DNA of 64,000 nucleotides from Spirometra erinaceieuropaei (GCA_902702965.1 CACRXP010000065.1:1693352-1757351); one strand, 5' to 3'; counted from the first letter of the stretch, positions 22,389 through 35,105 are shown. Numbers and translations: made by a program. The notes: generated by a model not told the origin, from the sequence alone.

Positions 22389-23214
22389 TTAATCCCGGAT
22401 CGCCATGTCATGCGGTCAGTTGAAACTTGGGATCCAACTCACATACGGTTTATCTGCTACTCACTGGAACTTGGACTCTACGTGACACATTATTTACGCA
22501 AAGGGCCGTCAAAAAGCCAATTTGAGGGGATTGTTGTGCCCTAGAATTTATTTATAAAGATAAAAGACGTTCCCTAATATCAAATTGGCCGATTTATCGC
22601 TTAAAACGAATCCGTCCCTTCAGGTATCGCGTTGCAAATCTGATGCACTAAGAGAGTTTCTCGGGTAGGGGGGGGGATGGGCTCTTGTTCAATTTTCATT
22701 AATGATTGGATATTGCAGGCTCATGTTTTTATTGCTAAAATACGCCTACTTATTTCATTTTGGCAGGCCTGTTATATCCGGACGACGTTTCTGACTTCGC
22801 TTTAGACAATAACTAGACGTAAAGTTAAGACCGACGTTGGGGGTGGGTTAAAGATCTGTTCTAGGGTGACGTTTGCTGTCACATGCCGCCTGCCTAAACC
22901 GACCTTCTTTAACCGATGACCTTAGATTGACTGTTTTTTGCCCGTTTACATGGCCTTATTCGCAGTTTTCAAATTGCGCGGTCTCTTTCACGAACCTTTG
23001 AAGAAGTGAAACAGACACATGACAGAAACACAAGTTTTCTCGAGTCGTTCCGCAGATTCCGTTAATTGCTGCATCTATCTGACGTCCCAATAAAACTGGT
23101 ATAAACATCCCTCCCACACTACAAGAGTCATGGACTATGGTTTCTAGGCAGGCTTGAAGTAGTAACACTCACGAAATTTTCAATATAAATCATTACTTTT
23201 CGAACAAGAAGAAG
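22389..23214. other. Non-coding stretch, nothing recognised
   Basis: A G-run occurs at 22667-22675. The part after 22950 may be flank or remaining tail of the minus-strand Penelope element, which I cannot decide. Confidence 0.4.
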
Positions 23215-23240
23215 ATGGGCTCACCGGAACAGGTTTTTTA

Positions 23241-23285
23241 GATGCTGACGTTTCGAAGATCTTGGTCGACTCTTCATTGTCAAAG
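23241..23285 (-). ncRNA. Hammerhead-like motif of the minus-strand Penelope element
   Basis: On the minus strand CAATGAAGAG, a loop containing GTCGACC, then GATCTTCGAAACGTCAGC. The GAAGA/TCTTC stem and the GAAACGTC box are good; the CTGATGA box is degraded to ACAATGA. This is a different Penelope subfamily from the others, yet the motif is at the same place. Confidence 0.4.
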
Positions 23286-23507
23286 CGTAAGGTGACCTTA
23301 ATCGACCATAAATCCCAAGTGGCATGTCATGTTGGTCGGCCTCGTGCTGACCGGTTTTTCTCTCCTCTCGCTGCCTCGGTCTCTCGGGGGATGATTGAAA
23401 GGCCTTTTGCCTGCGTGCGTTGTGAGTCACTATTCAGTCGGGGGGAGGTGATTGAACCAGTGTCAGGTGGTCGGTCTGGCGGCTCTTGTTCTTCTACATC
23501 GAGTAAA

Positions 23508-24769
23508 CTAGCCGTTGGGCAGTCTTGAGTTCGGTGTGGTTGTTTGGTCATGAGCTCTATGATGTGATGACGCAGGACTGCAAGCTGCATGGAGGTCTAT
23601 ATGCCGGTTGATGGAGTGGGCATCGGAGAACCACGCCTCGAGAGTTAGCCGTTCTGCTTTTGTGTTGCCCCGGCCTAAGATGGTAGCTCGCTGGAGATTG
23701 AAATTATGCCCAGTTTCTTCGACGTGTATTGCTAATTGAGATTTTGGGTCTAACCTCCGAGTAGCCGATTTGTGCTCTTGTAGGCGAGTCTGCAATTTCG
23801 CACGGCTTGTCCCACATATTTTAGTCGCTCTCATCACAATTTATTTTGTAGATAACTGCTGAGGTTTCGGCGGATGGCAATGAGTCCTTAGGTTGCATCA
23901 GACGGCGTCGAAGTATTGCCTGTGGTCGGTGGGCTATGCCTACTCTGGCAGGTTGTAACAATCGAGAGACCGCCTAAGTGAGACCTTTGACGCAGGGAAT
24001 GGCCTTCCAGACTTCAGGTCGCTGCCCATTTGTCCGTCGTCTGCGCACTCGACGTTTGTTTCTTTCGATAAAATATCTGGGATAACCAGTGGTTGCAAAT
24101 GGGTTCTGAAGATACATTCGTTCGGCTCTTTTATCTTCTGGCGTGCTGCAGTGTGTTTCCACTCTGCAATAGAGTGCGGAAACAGTTACGTTTGTGTGGC
24201 AGAGAATGGTTGTTGTTGAAGTGTAGAATCTGTCTCGTGTCGGTGGACTTTCGGAATACTGTAGTTTGCAGCTGTGCAGTGGTACACCGGCGCACAAGCA
24301 CGTCAAGCAAGGTCAATTGGTTGTTTGTTTCTGCTCCCATCATAAATTGGATATTCGGATCAACCGAGTTCAGTAGTTCCCTTAGGTGCTCAATATCAGT
24401 TGCTTTGACGACGGCGAAGATGTCATCGACATAGCAAACCCAAAACGTAGGTTGATACTTGGAGAACACCAAGTGTTCTATCCGTTGAAAAACTACTTCA
24501 GCGATTAGGCCTGATAGAGGGGAGCCCATAGGAGTGCCTTTTATTTGTTTGTACATTTGTCCACCAAAGGTGAAAAAGGTCTTGAGGCAGTATCGCAGAA
24601 TCTCGAGCAGATGTTCAGACTTCAGGGGCTTGTCCCTCTCCTCATAGCGCTCTGCCAGTAGTTGGTCCGCAGCGTATACCGCTAGTTGCTGTGTAATGAA
24701 GGTGAAGAGCAAAACGACATCAAAGGATACCATGGATTCGTATGGCTCTAACTTTTCAAGGTCTTTCAT
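23508..24769 (-). pseudogene. Penelope-like reverse transcriptase / GIY-YIG endonuclease remnant
   Basis: The first open stretch (24769-24131) carries RT motifs including PMGSPLSGLIAEV and YVDD. The coding sense then shifts frame near 24150 into VETHCSTPEDKRAERMYLQN and RYFIERNKRRVRRRRTNG. A TAG follows at 23974, the frame continues to AVIYKINC, and a second break near 23835 leads into the endonuclease C-terminus (LQTRLQEHKSATRRLDPKSQ, LEAWFSDAHSINRHIDL). In intact Penelope proteins these parts form one polypeptide that makes and inserts cDNA. With at least two frameshifts and a stop, this copy is not functional. Confidence 0.72.
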
Positions 24770-24800
24770 TTAACTGAAGTGAGTGGTTCTTATTTGAGTG

Positions 24801-26156
24801 ACCAGGTGTCGTCATAGATTCCCGGTGCGAATTCGTAATTAAATACCCGTAGAATGTTTTAAACCCTACAAAAATTCTCCACGTATTTCACACTGGCCTA
24901 CGTTTTGCAATTCAATACTTTAAGTACTTCAGAGTGCAGAACAAGGCCTAAATTTTTATACAACGCCCAAGAAAATTTCAGTTACTCTTTCTTTTTCTTA
25001 TTCTGAAAGGCAAAAAGGAAATGCAATCGCTAAAGAAGTTTGATCCATCTCTGTCAAGCGACCCTTCACATCCAGTCTGGAAAATCTTTTCGGAAGACGG
25101 CAGTCTTTTTCCATTGTGAACGTCGATTCTGCCCTAAATGCTTTCCTTCGATAAACTTTATGCTGGTCTACCATCATTTCCAGCACCACCATAAGTGCAT
25201 TTGGAATCCAAAACCCTCAATTTTCGGCGGTTTAAAAATATGATTTTGGAAGGCGTTTCTAACCGGTGTCAGAAGAATTCTGTTCCTTTTGAAACTAAAA
25301 AACCCAATAACATAGCATTTCACCTGTCATTTCTTCCTTCTGGATCGAAAACGACATCAACTGAAATGACATGCATAAGTAGGTTTTCCACTAATCGGCA
25401 GTTCAGTGCTTGGAAATGTTCTGCATACTTAAGTGGATTAGTAGTCTATCAGTTTGCAGGTAGATGGTTCACGGATTGTAGTGAAAATCGTTTGGTGATT
25501 TACGCTACACTCGATGTCGAGATTGTGTGTAGAGCAGCATTGGCAGAAGCCAGAACTGATAGTGCCGCGAAAATCTCGGATGAAAGTTTGGTCTCCCTCA
25601 AGCCTATCTACTTTCAGTTTAAACTGTCCCAATTCTTGCTAAATTGGTAGGATGTTGAACAATGGCGCGCACACATGACAAACATGTTACAACAGTCTCT
25701 GGGAATGTTATAGTGTGCTTGATGACGGTACACCAAGGCACGACCCGAAGCGCATTACCTTTCGAGGATTTCGACAGCGCTGGTCGACGAAATGGTCGTC
25801 TACACAAAAAGGAGACTTATCTTTCGTGCCCGTAGGGCATAGTGCGCACTCTTGAGGTGTGCCATCATTGTCCTGAATGCTCATTTTCATCGTTAGTTGC
25901 TGCAGTAAGTTAGGGTCACGCACAACGCCAACGACCGCATATGTTATTGACTTTCGAATTAAAAATACAATAAGCCCCTTTTTGTAAAACACGTAACGTC
26001 ACACAGCAGCTACCCGGGTACCCTTCCATATGTCAACACCATCAGGGTGGCACTGTCGCGTGTTTTATACTTGCATCTGTGAAAGAGCCACAATTAATAC
26101 TCTCTGTCACATGCCTCAGTTTGCCTCAGATAAGAGGGGGAGGAGAAAGACATTCT
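24801..26156. other. Non-coding stretch, nothing recognised
   Basis: A plus-strand frame at 25195-25650 is long (151 codons) but has no domain, splice signal or homologue in the window. Confidence 0.4.
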
Positions 26157-26296
<140 letters not shown>

Positions 26297-27398
26297 CTCA
26301 ACCATTCGCAGCGTTCCCATCTGAATCGGTTTTTGCAAATTTAGAAGGGGAGAAGGTTTCGGGCTGGCCGTAATTCATAGGAATGATTTGCATAATAGTC
26401 GCATGAAAGAATGGGTGAGGCTTGGTTTTACGCCCCACTTAGTTGATAACATATGCTCCGCCTTCTAAATCCATATCAGTTCATATTACTTAACTTAGTC
26501 ACTCGTTGAATTAGGAAGTTGAAGCGAACGCGAGCAGAGCTCAAAGCATGCTCAGGCAATCGTGTGTAAATTGACATCTGAAGTGGCCGCGGTTGGCGTA
26601 TAAGTACTCTTACCCCCGTGAAAAAGTTAATCACTGGATTAAAGTAGTAAGGAATATGCAAATACGTGATAGTTGTAAAGTCAGCATATTCGCATTCGCC
26701 AATTTTTCTCAAGTGGGGCCGCAGAATCAAAGCTCACAAATGATGCCATTATTTACTCAAGCCGTAAGAGGCAAAGTTCAGGTACTGCGATAACACTGAC
26801 AATCGACAGAGTTAAAGAACGATTAGTGCAATGCCACGTGGTACTGAAGCAGAAAAATGGAATTTTCAAGGAAAATTCAAAAACAACATAATATATAAGA
26901 AACGGCATGCCCTAGTTGACATCATCCTAAGGAAGGTGCTGGAATTTATCAGAAAACCACGCATTCAGTTTCAAAGGTGCTTTGGAGAACCTTTTGGGCA
27001 AGAATCAGACGCTCATAGGAGTACAATAGTAAACGTCCAATACAAATCTGCTAGTATGATTCTCACGTCTTGTCGTACTATTACAAACGTTTGGATTCAG
27101 TCAGTATCAGTCAGTATATTTGGAGTAAACGACAGAAGCCCTGAAAACTCCATTTAGAGGGTACAGATATAAGGGGAAATAGGTAAATTACAAAGCTTGT
27201 AGTTTTAGTAAGGAGAATTCATAAATCTAATAATGTAACATAAAGGCGAAAGGGGTATTATAATCGCGAAATAATTGCGAAAAACTCAGTTCACCGCATT
27301 CGGAGTGTGAAAATTTCAATATGGGCTAAGTTTGGAACAGAAAATAGGATCTGTTGAAGTCTTGTTAGTAGTATATTTATAGTCATTTCAGTAATCCG
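26297..27398. other. Non-coding stretch, nothing recognised
   Basis: Between the microsatellite and the CR1-like fragment; an open frame at 26831-27157 has no recognisable features. Confidence 0.4.
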
Positions 27399-27990
27399 TT
27401 AAATCATGCTTCGGCAGTTCGGGTTGCCTTTCAGCAGGTAAGCATCCAGTTGTCTCTTGAACACGTTCACGGTAGGGGAATTAACAACAAACTCCGGCAA
27501 AGAGTTCCATTGGCGAATGACCCTCAGTGAGAAAAACGAGGAGCGTTGATTTGTGTGACACAGTTCTCTTTTAAGCTGGTAATCCTGTCGTCTGAGATTG
27601 GACTTGGGTGCCATTTTAAAAAACGTTTCCCAGTCGACATCCAGATTAAGTCCTTTTACCAACTGGAACGTTGCTATGAGGTCACCTCTGTCCTGCCTGT
27701 AGTGGAGGGGATAGAAGTTCAAGGCCGTCAGACGCTGCTCGTACGTGAAGTTTTTGAGGCCATGAACAGCCTTTGTAGCACGCCGTTGTACACCTTCAAG
27801 GATATCCATATCCTTCCGAAGCCACGGCCGCCAAGCCTGTATCGCATATTCCAGGTGCGGCCGCACGAATGTCCCGTATACTTTGCTAAAAACATCTTTA
27901 TTCAAGTGTATAAACGTTCTGAGTATCGCGCTCATAACGGACATTGCTCGCGCAGCGACTTTAGAACACTGCGTGGTGACGCAAAGTAAA
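27399..27990 (-). pseudogene. CR1-like reverse transcriptase C-terminal fragment
   Basis: The minus-strand frame (27944-27399) reads KVYGTFVRPHLEYAIQAW, DILEGVQRRATKAVHGLKNF, YEQRLTALNFYPLHYRQDRG and WNSLPEFVVNSPTVNVFK. This is the post-catalytic thumb region of CR1/Jockey-type non-LTR reverse transcriptases. The frame remains open upstream to about 27990 (VTTQCSKVAARA) and then homology stops. The catalytic palm is missing: a typical 5'-truncated LINE insertion. Confidence 0.7.
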
Positions 27991-28374
27991 GTTATCGGTT
28001 AGAAGGTGTGTCCGTGAGCTGCTTACAAGTAAATTCCGGGAGAATTTTCCGAATTCTCCTTAAATGCAACATCACTTGTCTCATTAGCGACGGAATATAT
28101 GCTTCGGCGCATTTTGAAAACACACTAGTAGGAAGTGCATGGGCTTTCGTCAGTAGCCGGTATTGCTTAATCATGTCTTGAGATGCAGGGCAATTTGGGG
28201 AAAATCTCTGTTTCATATTTCGGCTTTTGATTCGATTGTACTCTAAGCACTCCTTTAAAATATTTGCTGTGCGTCGGTGAGGAGTAATATGATTATGCTG
28301 ATTATGAAACCCCCAAAATCCTATCCTCCTGTTCGGAGTCTGTCAACAAAGAAGCCAAAATAGTAGCTGTGCTT

Positions 28375-28745
28375 CCAAACGGGCCGCGTGGGAGATGCGC
28401 TGGACTAACACGGGGACCCTATCGGATTCTGGCAGGCGTTGTCTGATTACGCACCATAAGAAATGCCAACATTTCAGTATTCGGTGGCAGGCTCGGTTGC
28501 TGGCAGACGTCGCGCACACTGAGACCCCTGCAGTCCCCTATTGTTGTTGTTGGCCAAAAACCTATTCATGTTGTGTGTGGCCCAGGGGGTGTGGCATGAA
28601 GCAGCAGGGTGCGAGCTCGACCGCGCCATCCACGTGTGCCCTCCTGGTGCTCTTGAATTTGTTTTGACACCGGATCCAGGTGGGGGAGACGAGAGTGCGG
28701 TAGATACTATGCAAGTCTACTATCAGTATAAACTAACTCATACGA
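28375..28745 (-). repeat. Dispersed copy of the 450-bp repeat
   Basis: On the minus strand it matches the array at 11.6-12.9 kb: GATGCGCTGGACTAACACGG read on the plus strand is the complement of the unit's end. The plus-strand words GGCAGACGTCGCGCACACTG and CCAGGGGGTGTGG are also shared. Confidence 0.5.
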
Positions 28746-29081
28746 CGGTCGAACTCTCGAAAATGTTAGAAAAGTATTAACAACGAAACTTCCTAGACGA
28801 ATGTCTGCGCAGAAGCCTCAGGTCAGTGTCACCAGTTCATAAGCGAAAAATCGTCTTGATTGTTAGTGCAGTTTCTTAACTGGCGCAGCCATATTGCTCC
28901 TCCTTCGTAAGCATGGCTTCCTCAAGACCCCATAAAAAAGTTGAAAAAATGCGGAGTATTTAGGGTACCGAAGTCTTTCTAGCAGACTCCACCAGGGCTT
29001 TCAGCAGAATTAAGAATTGACTACTAATCAAAGGGCTTTAGAGCCATTGTTTAACTGTGGTAGTGGCTAGTCTGAACGGGA

Positions 29082-29858
29082 NNNNNNNNNNNNNNNNNNN
29101 NNNNNNNNNNNNNNNNNNNNNNNNNNNNNNNNNNNNNNNNNNNNNNNNNNNNNNNNNNNNNNNNNNNNNNNNNNNNNNNNNNNNNNNNNNNNNNNNNNNN
29201 NNNNNNNNNNNNNNNNNNNNNNNNNNNNNNNNNNNNNNNNNNNNNNNNNNNNNNNNNNNNNNNNNNNNNNNNNNNNNNNNNNNNNNNNNNNNNNNNNNNN
29301 NNNNNNNNNNNNNNNNNNNNNNNNNNNNNNNNNNNNNNNNNNNNNNNNNNNNNNNNNNNNNNNNNNNNNNNNNNNNNNNNNNNNNNNNNNNNNNNNNNNN
29401 NNNNNNNNNNNNNNNNNNNNNNNNNNNNNNNNNNNNNNNNNNNNNNNNNNNNNNNNNNNNNNNNNNNNNNNNNNNNNNNNNNNNNNNNNNNNNNNNNNNN
29501 NNNNNNNNNNNNNNNNNNNNNNNNNNNNNNNNNNNNNNNNNNNNNNNNNNNNNNNNNNNNNNNNNNNNNNNNNNNNNNNNNNNNNNNNNNNNNNNNNNNN
29601 NNNNNNNNNNNNNNNNNNNNNNNNNNNNNNNNNNNNNNNNNNNNNNNNNNNNNNNNNNNNNNNNNNNNNNNNNNNNNNNNNNNNNNNNNNNNNNNNNNNN
29701 NNNNNNNNNNNNNNNNNNNNNNNNNNNNNNNNNNNNNNNNNNNNNNNNNNNNNNNNNNNNNNNNNNNNNNNNNNNNNNNNNNNNNNNNNNNNNNNNNNNN
29801 NNNNNNNNNNNNNNNNNNNNNNNNNNNNNNNNNNNNNNNNNNNNNNNNNNNNNNNNNN
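29082..29858. other. Assembly gap (777 N)
   Basis: An unbroken run of N. It adjoins the left edge of duplication copy A, so the exact breakpoint cannot be read. Any long reading frame drawn across it is meaningless. Confidence 0.99.
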
Positions 29859-30309
29859 CATCGCCGTTCTGTCTCCTGCCGTTCCCATCGGGATCCCGTT
29901 TATGCCACCGGGATGCCGAGGACTCACGCAAAGTATTGGTCCTACTTCGGGTCTGCCACCAGTTGGAATGTCCGATCGCTTAACTTTCACTTTATGATTT
30001 GCCTTTTAGCTTTCAGCCTTCCATGCTCCTCCATATCCTTAAGTAGAAAAGTTTTTTCCCTGAAAACGTTTTTCAAAGTGATGGTTGCTTGTGTCCACTT
30101 ACATTTTAATTTTAGGATTTTTTACTTACTCGTTTCTAGCACACTATTTTTTTCTAAAAACATCCAGTTTGGATTTTTTAGAAGTTATTTTTATTATCAA
30201 AGATGTCGAATGCGAAGTGGAAAATTGCCAGCCCACGTAAAAACTAGATTGCTACATTCTACTGTACGGTGGTCCATTAAGATGACCATTACAGTCCATG
30301 ATGTATGAT

Positions 30310-32098
30310 GTAACAATTGAATTATACAGACTTTGCATGGAAAGTATTAGAAGGCTCAAAATAAAAATATTTTTATATTATATACGTTTAATTTTTTTCA
30401 TATGGCTGTGGGATTAGAACTGGCTGCATGACGTCATGAGTATACGAGATTGGAGATTAGCAAAATGCAGGTTACCAGCCCGAATCAGATCATGTGGCAT
30501 TGTTGGTAAGTGTGCTATTTAGTTAATGTTACTTAATCAAGTAGATCTGTTCAAAATTAATTATTGTCTTTGAAAGATGTCTCTTGATCTCACCTTAGAT
30601 TTTTGAGATGCTGGTGTACGTAAGTAGGTCATAAAATATTGACCGACAGAAAAACTAGACCTTCAGGACAAAATTCATGACCTACCCAACAAACCAACTG
30701 ATCGGCTTACGGACTTGGTAATAAACTTCGATCAGTCTGGGAAATGTCAAAATGAGCGGTCAATTGCATGGTCAAAAAGACGGACCATCTGCATGCATAT
30801 TGTGCCCTATGCTAATTTCAGTTTATAATCAAAACTCTTTATGGTCAAGTGTTTACTAAAGTCTAAAATTGTTCAAGACCACAAAGTCCGACATGCTTGC
30901 CGTGAGAGAAAAATCAAAAGAGTTTTTTTAGTTGAATGATGCAAAGAGACGCCCAAAATTACAAGGAGTTATAAGCCTCCACTTTCAATAGACTTGGTCA
31001 ACTGACTTTTCTCCAACGTGGATGGCCTTTCAGATTAACTTCTAGAAGCTGACATCAGAATCTGCTGTTTTTGTAGGGAATTAACGGAAATGATTTAAGG
31101 ATATTTTACGCATATAGAGATCTTCCATCCCAGTAGTACCGCACTGTGGCATCAACAATACACACAAGGCAGAATTAATAATCACCGGGACAATTTCTAG
31201 AATCAGTATTGTTTATTTGATAAATAACCACCATCGTTTCAAGAATATTGTCAAAACCTTTTTGCACTACTCATGTAATCAAATATTTCTTTGGTATAAA
31301 CCGCAGCATGATCAAATCCATAATTTGTAATGACGTTCAGAGATATTTTTTGTTGCTTGCTGGCGATACAATGCAATATAAGAGCTTAGGATAGGGTAAG
31401 CAGAAGAGCAGATAAGTATTAATTCATTATATATGCGTTGTATGCAGGTATTTGAACGGACGCCTACTTTGGAGGTTGAGAGTAATTTATAGGCGTTTCG
31501 GGCTGATTAGAAAAGTTCAAGTGATGCGATACCCAAACGCTTGGTTGCTTTGGTGTATTTTATACATCTAAATATATTAAGGATGAGATAACTTGACTTA
31601 AGCATAATTCTTGCTCTCGGTATCGTAGATCAGGCAGTTATACCATTAACTATCCCCAAACACCACCCTTGATATCATGAATGCTTATCCCAACGAGATC
31701 GCCGGGGTCTTCACCACTGAGTTAAATTAATTAAAGATTAGGTCGAGCCGAAAGAGTTAGATCTTTAGAATACGCTTATCAAGCTGCGTAAACGGCCAGG
31801 ATTTAAAGTACGTAAAGGAAACGCATCAACAACATCTAACGGCTACACTGAATGATTCTTATATAGCTAAACAATTTTACCTCATTTTGACTTTCATTTA
31901 GCAGATTACTCAGCGATTTCATGTGATCTACACATGCACACCCTTGAGTGCGGTTGGTGTATGCTGTTGTTATGTATATTTTCAAAACACAACCAAACAA
32001 TTTGAAAAAAATGTAGCGGGAACAGACCATCACCCAGATATTTTTAATTACTTCAGCCTGAGGGAGGGAAGTTGATTGTGCTAACTCACTCGTTCCTC
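30310..32098. other. Duplicated non-coding sequence downstream of gene A
   Basis: Aligns with 49380-51179 of copy B, with many indels. A frame at 31836-32111 has a B counterpart at 50941-51183, but neither extends gene A or B in phase. Confidence 0.5.
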
Positions 32099-32380
32099 TC
32101 AAGAAGGACACCAGATATCTAGCGTTGAGGAGAACACTTTTTGCCAGTAGATGATGACCGCAATATCAAAGTATTCAGTTTTGACAAATCGGGCCATCTT
32201 TTTCTCCCATAGGCCTTTTGCTAGCAGTTCGCTAGATCCCACCATCAAAGAATGGGCCTCCTGACGTATGTAATATTGTTCGATTTGACCGAACTCATTA
32301 ACGCCACACGGCGTAACCTTGTAAACGACCACAGCGCTGACAATGTCCGTGAGTGTGACGGCTTCAACGGTGTCCTCGCT
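32099..32380 (-). CDS. Gene A exon 3 (last)
   Basis: The acceptor ATTTTAAACAG gives phase 0. The exon encodes 93 residues from SEDTVEAVTLTD through VTPCGVNEFGQIEQYYI, MVGSSELLAKGLWEKKM, and a tail ending IYWQKVFSSTLDIWCPS. It contains the other two conserved cysteines. Gene B matches without indels until the last few codons, where B is six residues longer. An AATAAA on this strand lies near 31209, roughly 0.9 kb past the stop. Confidence 0.68.
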   Translation of the reverse strand, partial: SEDTVEAVTLTDIVSAVVVYKVTPCGVNEFGQIEQYYIRQEAHSLMVGSSELLAKGLWEKKMARFVKTEYFDIAVIIYWQKVFSSTLDIWCPS

Positions 32381-32560
32381 CTGTTTAAAATGATTAGAAT
32401 AATGTAAGATTTTGACAGGATGGAGACTCTGAATTGCTCAAAGAAAATTTCTTTAATTAATTAGATTAGGGGTGTTGAGGTAACATTTTTGCATAATTTT
32501 AGGCACTTTACTTTCTGCGTCATAAAGAGAAAATGCAAAATTCAGTAAAAGCATTCACAC

Positions 32561-32757
32561 CTGCAAAGTCAGTATTGATTGCCAGAGAGTTATGTGGCAT
32601 GTGAAGTTGGAGTCCGTGTTTAAATGACAGACGATAGTTTTAGAAGCATTCGGCAATAGCCGTAAATCTAGCTTATCTGCTCTGGAATAAGATTTCATCG
32701 GGAAAAGGGCTGTTTTAATTTGCTCGGCAACGATTTTCTCCTTATCTTGGTCGGTTT
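32561..32757 (-). CDS. Gene A exon 2
   Basis: The acceptor TAACTTCCAG is followed by two bases that complete a glutamine codon with the last base of exon 1. The 65 further codons include DKEKIVAEQIKTALF and LRLLPNASKTIVCHLNT, then NFTC. Both sequons and two of the conserved cysteines lie here. The exon ends in phase 0 at CAG before GTGTGA, a weak donor. Gene B has an exon of the same 197 bp with the same acceptor sequence. Confidence 0.68.
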
Positions 32758-33369
32758 CTGGAAGTTAGGAATGAGAACAAAATGTTTAAGCTTACTGAAA
32801 ACCGTCTTCATCAGGTTAAGCATATATTAAATCTAACGAACATTGTAAGTCGTTTAGGAAAAGGTCCAGTGTATTTCAAGTTACTTCAAGTTACTCCCAG
32901 CAAAACGAAGTGCATGGACAAAGAACTAAGTTTTCGTAGTTGCAAAACAAGGTTACCTTGGTCACGTTCATACGAGAAATGAGAATGTTACAAGCCTGGT
33001 GTGTGAATAAAACCCAAGTTCGGATAACGGGAATGATATTTGCATCTTAAGTTAGATGCACGCACGCTTAGATTATTGTACCACGAAATCATTGAGTAAT
33101 CTCTAGAACGCGCCGCAGCACATATACGGAAGCAGTACTTGTAAATTTGTAACCCCGACCGCTGAAAACGTTATCGTGCAAATGAAAATGCACTGCAAAT
33201 CGTAAGTTTCTGCAGTAAAAACACAGTTTTCTTCCCTGGCAGTCATGACGTAGACAGTCATTGAAAGCTAACTGAATGTCTAAACTGATAACCTGATAGC
33301 TACCTAGGTTGCTTCAAGCCTAGTCAATTTTTTAATTAAAAATATTAAATAAATTGTTTCATTCACAGT

Positions 33370-33432
33370 GAGTGACCGATCTCATGAAATGTTGGCCAGA
33401 ATTCTAAAATGCGCTTTCGATTAGGAAGAATT
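33370..33432 (+). mobile_element. Foldback element terminal fragment
   Basis: GAGTGACCGATCTCATGAAA and CGATTAGGAAGAATTACAGT repeat the end of the 10.2 kb element. It directly abuts the young foldback element, which may have inserted into it. Confidence 0.45.
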
Positions 33433-34275
33433 ACAGTAGCTGTGCTAACTCATGAAATGTCAACCAACATTTCGAAGTGCGTTCTCGTTTCGAAAAGATA
33501 AATTAAGTAGTGTTGTAAAACTAATCATAATGCAGCATAAATGTATAATGATCCAGTTACCTCAGGGTGTCGGCTTTCGAGAAAACTTATTTTCGGCTGC
33601 ATGCAAGATCCACACTCAACACAATTGACTACTTATTTAGTATGCAATTTTCTCATTGATTTTCTATGCTCTTGAAAACGCAATTATATTTCATGGAAAA
33701 CGTGCATAAAAATATTCATTCTTTTACGTATTCGGTAGAAAATCACGTCTTCCTCTAATTTAATACTCAAAAGAATAGTATAATTCTGTTTTAAAAAAGT
33801 TTCTAATTGGGAGATTTTTAATACCGTGAAATGGCCGTTTATAAAAAGTCATGTATCTGCATTTACGAATGCGGCTTGTAAAGTTAACAATATTGCTGAA
33901 ATCCACTGCTTAATTTTATGAACCTCATATGGTTTCCTCTTAAAACCGTATAGGAATGCATTAAATATTGTTAACAGGATGTAAAAGGATGAATATTCTT
34001 ATGCATGTTTTCCATGAAATATAATTGCATTTTCAAGAGCATAGAAAATCAATGAGAAAATTGCATATTAAATAAGTAGTCAATTGTGCTGAGTGTGGAT
34101 CTTGCATGCAGCCGAAAATAAGTTTTCTCGAAAGCCGACACCCTGAGGTAACTGGATCATTATACATTTATGCTGCATTATGATTAGTTTTACAACACTA
34201 CTTAATTTATCTTTTCGGAACGAGAACGCATTTCGAAATGTTGGTTGACCTTTCATGAGTTAGCACATCTACTAT
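33433..34275. mobile_element. Young foldback element in intron 1 of gene A
   Basis: The arms 33433-33725 and 33990-34275 are about 98% identical when one is inverted; for example the stretches around CATAATGCAGCATAAATG and CTCAGGGTGTCGGCTTTCG match perfectly. The outer end reads TGTGCTAACTCATGAAA. It is absent from copy B, so it post-dates the duplication. Confidence 0.7.
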
Positions 34276-34305
34276 ACTTCGGTAGGGTTGTAAGATTGAT
34301 ACTTA

Positions 34306-35105
34306 CGCGGCATATTCTCAGGATATTTCGAACTCACTAGGACGTTTGCTTTTCGACTGCAGTATTTTTGACCTCTTACATAAGCCGCAATCGGTAAGAA
34401 TGACTATTTAAGTAGCATGTATCCTCCACATTTATTTTCGATGGTCTTATAAGTCCAAATATATTTTACATATAACACGTACAAAATATACTTCCTGTTG
34501 CTCGTTAGGTAGAGAACCACATTGCCCTCACAGTTTATGTTCAAAGAAAGGTAATATTTAGGTTCTCAAAATGTTCCTTAGTTAACGAATAATTTTGGAC
34601 CCCATAAGCCGTTGCAGTAGCGTTTAGCGACTTCATTCTACAAGATGCATATTTTCCGCGCAAGGAAAATCATAGATTCCTCTACCTCTTTAAAAAGATT
34701 CCATTAATAGTTCGTAAAATTATTAAATGGATACCAACTATGTTGCATATTTTATGAGATACATTGGCAAACGTACAGTTACGATGATTTATGAATGGAC
34801 ATGGCACGGTTTTAAAAATTCCCGTAATTAGAGTCTTTTTAAAACCTAAATAAACCCTTTCTTTGAACATAGAATATGAAAACAATGTGGTTATCAACCA
34901 AGCGAGTAAAAGAAAGAATATTTTATAATGCTATCTGTAAAATATATTTGGACTCATAAGACCATCGAAAGGCAAGGTGGACAATGTATGTTACTCAAGC
35001 AGTCATTTTTACCGAATGCGGCTCCTACAGGAGACCAAAAGTAGTGCGTTTAAAAGCCGATATCCTGGTGAGTTCGAAATATTGTGGGATTATGTTGTTT
35101 TTTAG
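34306..35105. mobile_element. Older foldback element in intron 1 of gene A
   Basis: The arms resemble those of the 10.2 kb element: GACTATTTAAGTAGCATGTA left, and its complement with changes right. The central words TTTAGGTTCTCAAAATG and its near-complement face each other. Outer termini are missing. Confidence 0.5.

Larger units (their letters stand above)
23215..24800 (-). mobile_element. Penelope-like retroelement, decayed, 5'-truncated
   Basis: Read on the minus strand, a reverse transcriptase segment is followed by a GIY-YIG endonuclease C-terminus and a non-coding tail. Recognisable RT blocks are MVSFDVVLLFTFI, GTPMGSPLSGLIAEV and the catalytic CYVDD. The tail has a GAAACGTC word at 23247-23254 with a small stem just before it. 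Homology fades near 24800, so the N-terminal half is missing. Stops and frameshifts show that it is dead. Confidence 0.75.

Noticed and set aside
25195..25650. A 151-codon plus-strand gene
   Set aside because: No domain, no splice signals, no second copy and ordinary composition; probably a chance frame.
27992..28216. Continuation of the CR1-like reverse transcriptase
   Set aside because: The frame lies just upstream on the same strand but shows none of the expected RT motifs.
29038..29990. Long frames of about 300 codons on both strands
   Set aside because: They span the N gap and are artefacts.
31836..32111. Fourth exon of gene A (frame with counterpart at 50941-51183)
   Set aside because: The frames look alike, but the only shared donor (CTG or CCG before GTGTCC/GTGCCC) gives the wrong phase, and the residues differ mainly as expected from neutral drift.
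33121..33255. Alternative first exon for gene A on the minus strand
   Set aside because: A short hydrophobic frame exists, but the homologous stretch in copy B has a stop, whereas exon 1 at 37290-37377 fits in both copies.
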